7,758 nucleotides of DNA, from NCBI GenBank assembly GCA_003242505.1, contig QGUP01000081.1, positions 1 through 7,758 on the forward strand, given 5' to 3'. Position numbers and translations under genes: made by a program. The notes below the pieces were generated by a model. The model searched no databases. It was not told where the DNA came from and was given only the letters and a program-made list of their open reading frames with translations. This stretch comes from Bacillota bacterium. Its GTDB lineage: Bacteria; Bacillota; Sulfobacillia; Symbiobacteriales; ZC4RG38. This document shows, one piece after another, positions 6,330 to 7,758 of this stretch (within the stretch, counting starts at the first letter, position 1; each line of letters begins with the position of its first letter).

Positions 6330-6374
6330 AGAGGGGGCGAGGCGGCGACGGGGGCCGCCTCGCCCCTTCTCTTG
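6330..6374 (+). terminator. Terminator hairpin of the atp operon
   Basis: Bases 6330-6346 pair with 6354-6370 over a 7-nt loop: a 17-bp stem with one G-T wobble (6333/6367) and a perfect 13-bp core (6334-6346/6354-6366). It is followed by CTTG, and the last stem bases are TTCT, so the T-run is short and broken. It lies 113 nt after the atpC stop and before a convergent gene, the expected place for the operon end. The opposite strand has an A-containing flank, so it could also act on transcripts from the - strand. Confidence 0.8.
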
Positions 6375-6415
6375 CTGCGCCGGCCCGTTGGGCCGGGTGC
6401 CACGGCTGCCAAGAG
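6369..6415 (-). terminator. Second hairpin between convergent genes
   Basis: CCGGCCC (6380-6386) pairs perfectly with GGGCCGG (6390-6396) over GTT. An outer CTCTTG/CAAGAG pair (6369-6374/6410-6415) encloses it. It begins just past the stop of the - strand remnant (6418-6420), so it is well placed to end - strand transcription together with the 6330-6370 stem. No T-run follows on either strand. Its outer arm overlaps the end of the + strand terminator, so the two cannot both form fully in one RNA. Confidence 0.5.
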
Positions 6416-6417
6416 GT

Positions 6418-6714
6418 CTAGTTGACCCATCGGATCGACTCAAGGATATCGGCAAAAGTCTTGTGTGCCTTCTCCCACTGCTTCTCGCCACTTCCGTTCA
6501 GGCTGACCTCGTATGCGAGACCGTTATGCTCGAAATAGACTCGGCGCTAGAGACCTGGCCCCTTGTCCGTTGGGGGGCGAGTGAAGGACTTCGCTGGTTC
6601 CCCGGCAACGGTAATCTCTTCTTCGACCCAACCCTGCTGCCGCAGCGCTTCCGGCTCTTCGGTGGCGTCTGCTTTCCCCACCACGATTTCGACCCGGAGG
6701 CCGTCACCTTCCAA
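6418..6714 (-). pseudogene. Remnant of a coding sequence with an in-frame TAG
   Basis: On the - strand one frame reads like a real protein from about 6714 down to the TAG at 6418-6420, broken only by another TAG at 6547-6549. Before that stop are GDGLRVEIVVGKAD and then GWVEEEITVAGEPAKSF. After it, in the same frame, are RVYFEHNGLAYEVSL, then a polar stretch, then HKTFADILESIRWV and the end. Alternating beta-strand segments followed by a final helix resemble the C-terminal end of small secreted or lipoprotein-type domains; I do not recognise the family. The 42-codon tail has about 29 G/C third positions, clearly below the atp genes, which fits decay or foreign origin. A TTG at 6712-6714 is the only possible start near the beginning, and no proper N-terminus exists, so the 5' part is missing or in another frame. 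The start overlaps the end of the VWA gene (stop 6704). A sequencing error at the TAG is the main alternative. Confidence 0.55.
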
Positions 6715-7758
6715 GCTCGTACCCGCCGGGGGAGGCGGGCTCGGGGCTCACTGGAGGCGCCATCCGGTTCAGGTCCTCCACCATGTCCACCAGGTCCTGG
6801 ACGGTGCGGACGTGGTAGACCCGATCCGCATGCTGCCCCAGCACCTCGTACCAGACCGACGGCAGATCGAAGATGGGGATCTCCACCAGCCCGGCCTTGA
6901 AGATGCCCACGACCCCGTCGGGCCGACCGTCCCCCGAGCCCACCGGGGCGGCGCGGTTCCGGCCGGCCCGGGCCAGGTCCGCCTCGGGGGTGAGGAGGAT
7001 GACCATCCGGCTCTCGCGCCGGAGCCGTTCCATCTGCCGCCGGATCTTGGCCGGTTCGCCGTGGCTGAGGCTGACCTTGCCGTCGGTGGCGATGACGACG
7101 TAGGTGTGAGGGTCCACCGCCGCCTCGGCCAGGATCTCCTCCAGGGAGGTGCCGAACCGGGTGCCGGCGTTCCAGGACCGCGCGTGCTGAGCAAGGGCCT
7201 GGACCTTCTCAGAAAAGCCGCCGGGGCCCGAGAGGTACGGGGAGGCCCGGGTGGCGTGCTCGGAGAAGACGTAGCTCTCCACCTCGAACCGAAAATTTAG
7301 CATGTGGAAGAAATAGAGGACGACGGTGACGTAGTGGCACATGGAGTGGCTGACGTCACCGATGACCAGCAGCCGGGCGGGCCGCTGGAGCCGGGGCCGG
7401 GGTCGCTGCCGGACGGCCCACCGGAAGGTGAGCACGTACCCCCCGTGGCGCTGGAGGTTTGCCCGTAGGGTGCGCCGGAGGTCCAGGCGGTTCCGGCGCT
7501 CCACCGGTCTCAGGGCCGGGCCGGGGCCGAGCCAACGCCGGGCCAGTTCCCCGATCAGCCGGTCCAGTTCCCGGATCTGAGGGACCTGGAGCCGCTTGAG
7601 TTCCGTGGCCAGAAGGGCCTCCCGGCCGGCGTGGCGGTTGACCGCGGCGATGCCCGCCGCGACCCGCCGGGGCACGGGATCCGGGGGGGGGCGGATGCCC
7701 TCTCCCCCCCGGAGGGGGGGGGGGCTTCGCCCCTCCCCCCGGGGGAGGGCCCGGGCCG
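6704..7758 (-). CDS. CoxE-type von Willebrand A domain protein, probably 5'-partial
   Basis: Resembles the VWA_CoxE family, whose members act in maturation of CO dehydrogenase and other metal enzymes, often with a MoxR-type AAA+ ATPase; the substrate here is unknown. Counting from the GTG at 7675 (323 residues): the family lead DLRRTLRANLQRHGG is at 65-79. The MIDAS metal site DVSHS is at 107-111, followed by a hydrophobic helix. Further elements are NAGTRFGTSLEEIL (169-182, with Thr172 or Thr176 as MIDAS candidate) and VIATDGK (194-200, with Asp198). The VWA fold closes by about residue 306, followed by a Pro-rich tail. No signal peptide is seen. The GTG at 7675 lacks a ribosome site, and the frame is open to the window end without another start. 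Family members usually have a longer N-terminal region, so the gene probably begins outside. No partner gene is visible. Confidence 0.75.
   Translation of the reverse strand, partial: ARALPRGEGRSPPPLRGGEGIRPPPDPVPRRVAAGIAAVNRHAGREALLATELKRLQVPQIRELDRLIGELARRWLGPGPALRPVERRNRLDLRRTLRANLQRHGGYVLTFRWAVRQRPRPRLQRPARLLVIGDVSHSMCHYVTVVLYFFHMLNFRFEVESYVFSEHATRASPYLSGPGGFSEKVQALAQHARSWNAGTRFGTSLEEILAEAAVDPHTYVVIATDGKVSLSHGEPAKIRRQMERLRRESRMVILLTPEADLARAGRNRAAPVGSGDGRPDGVVGIFKAGLVEIPIFDLPSVWYEVLGQHADRVYHVRTVQDLVDMVEDLNRMAPPVSPEPASPGGYELGR
7683..7758. repeat. C/G homopolymer tract with nested palindromes
   Basis: Runs of 9 G (7683-7691), 7 C (7704-7710), 11 G (7714-7724), 6 C (7735-7740) and 5 G (7741-7745) form overlapping inverted repeats. 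Examples are C7/G7 around GGA (7704-7710/7714-7720), GGGGC/GCCCC around TTC (7721-7725/7729-7733), and CCCTCCCCC/GGGGGAGGG (7731-7739/7741-7749). On the - strand the VWA frame runs through it as a Pro/Gly/Arg-rich segment, so it is either a coding linker or an upstream non-coding repeat. Homopolymer length errors here would change the frame. Confidence 0.7.

Noticed and set aside
6240..6425. 61-codon poly-Ala frame
   Set aside because: It arises from GCG/GCC repeats, continues through the terminator stem, and has no ribosome site.
6547..6549. TAG in the remnant as a pyrrolysine codon or programmed readthrough
   Set aside because: Nothing in the window points to amber decoding, and the sequence lacks a proper N-terminus as well, so simple decay is more likely.
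6388..6900. 170-codon + strand frame with a signal-peptide-like start (CLLPLLLATSVQA)
   Set aside because: TTG start inside a hairpin without a ribosome site. The second half becomes Arg/Pro-rich opposite the VWA gene, and the - strand frame of the same bases is far more protein-like. The hydrophobic run is probably accidental.
6563..7300. 245-codon + strand frame opposite the VWA gene
   Set aside because: The - strand frame has a clear VWA_CoxE domain with metal-site residues; the + frame is its shadow.
1..7758. tRNA, rRNA, CRISPR array, insertion sequence or phage attachment site
   Set aside because: I looked for clover-leaf elements, regularly spaced repeats, transposase motifs and terminal inverted repeats and saw none.

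Overview
The window is very GC-rich with strongly GC-biased third codon positions. It carries the F1Fo ATP synthase operon in the common bacterial order atpB-E-F-H-A-G-D-C on the + strand, followed by a convergent gene on the - strand. The epsilon subunit closely resembles the ATP-binding epsilon of thermophilic Bacillus. Together with frequent GTG/TTG starts and strong AGGAGG-type ribosome sites, this suggests a GC-rich, probably thermophilic member of the Bacillota, for example the Symbiobacterium/Thermaerobacter/Caldinitratiruptor neighbourhood. That placement is inference from general resemblance; no search was run.

Layout. 1-288: 3' end of atpB (Fo subunit a), with a His-rich tail. 289-439: non-coding gap with small inverted repeats. 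440-667: atpE (c subunit). 668-738: gap with a perfect 12-bp hairpin whose 3' arm can also pair with the end of atpE. 739-1284: atpF (b, TTG start), overlapping atpH (delta, 1284-1835) by one base. 1854-3383: atpA (alpha). 3398-4261: atpG (gamma), whose last codons and stop are tandemly duplicated. 4262-4365: GC-rich leader of atpD with mutually exclusive helices next to the ribosome site. 4366-5787: atpD (beta). 5791-6216: atpC (epsilon). 6217-6417: GC-repeat tract, a strong terminator hairpin and a second hairpin. 6418-about 6714 (- strand): remnant of a coding sequence interrupted by an in-frame TAG. 6704-7758 (- strand): a CoxE-type von Willebrand A domain protein, open to the window edge, with its upstream part in a C/G homopolymer palindrome tract.

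How the genes work together. Subunits a, b and c form the membrane proton channel and rotor ring, gamma and epsilon the central shaft, b and delta the peripheral stalk, and alpha3beta3 the catalytic head. All eight genes form one transcription unit ending at the hairpin at 6330-6370. The VWA gene converges on it and has no evident functional link.

I see no novel multi-gene system. The less ordinary content is: putative RNA switches around atpE and upstream of atpD; the altered alpha P-loop (GDRGTGKT); the degenerate glycine motif of subunit c; the 25-bp duplication over the atpG stop; and the unannotated decayed gene at 6418-6714.
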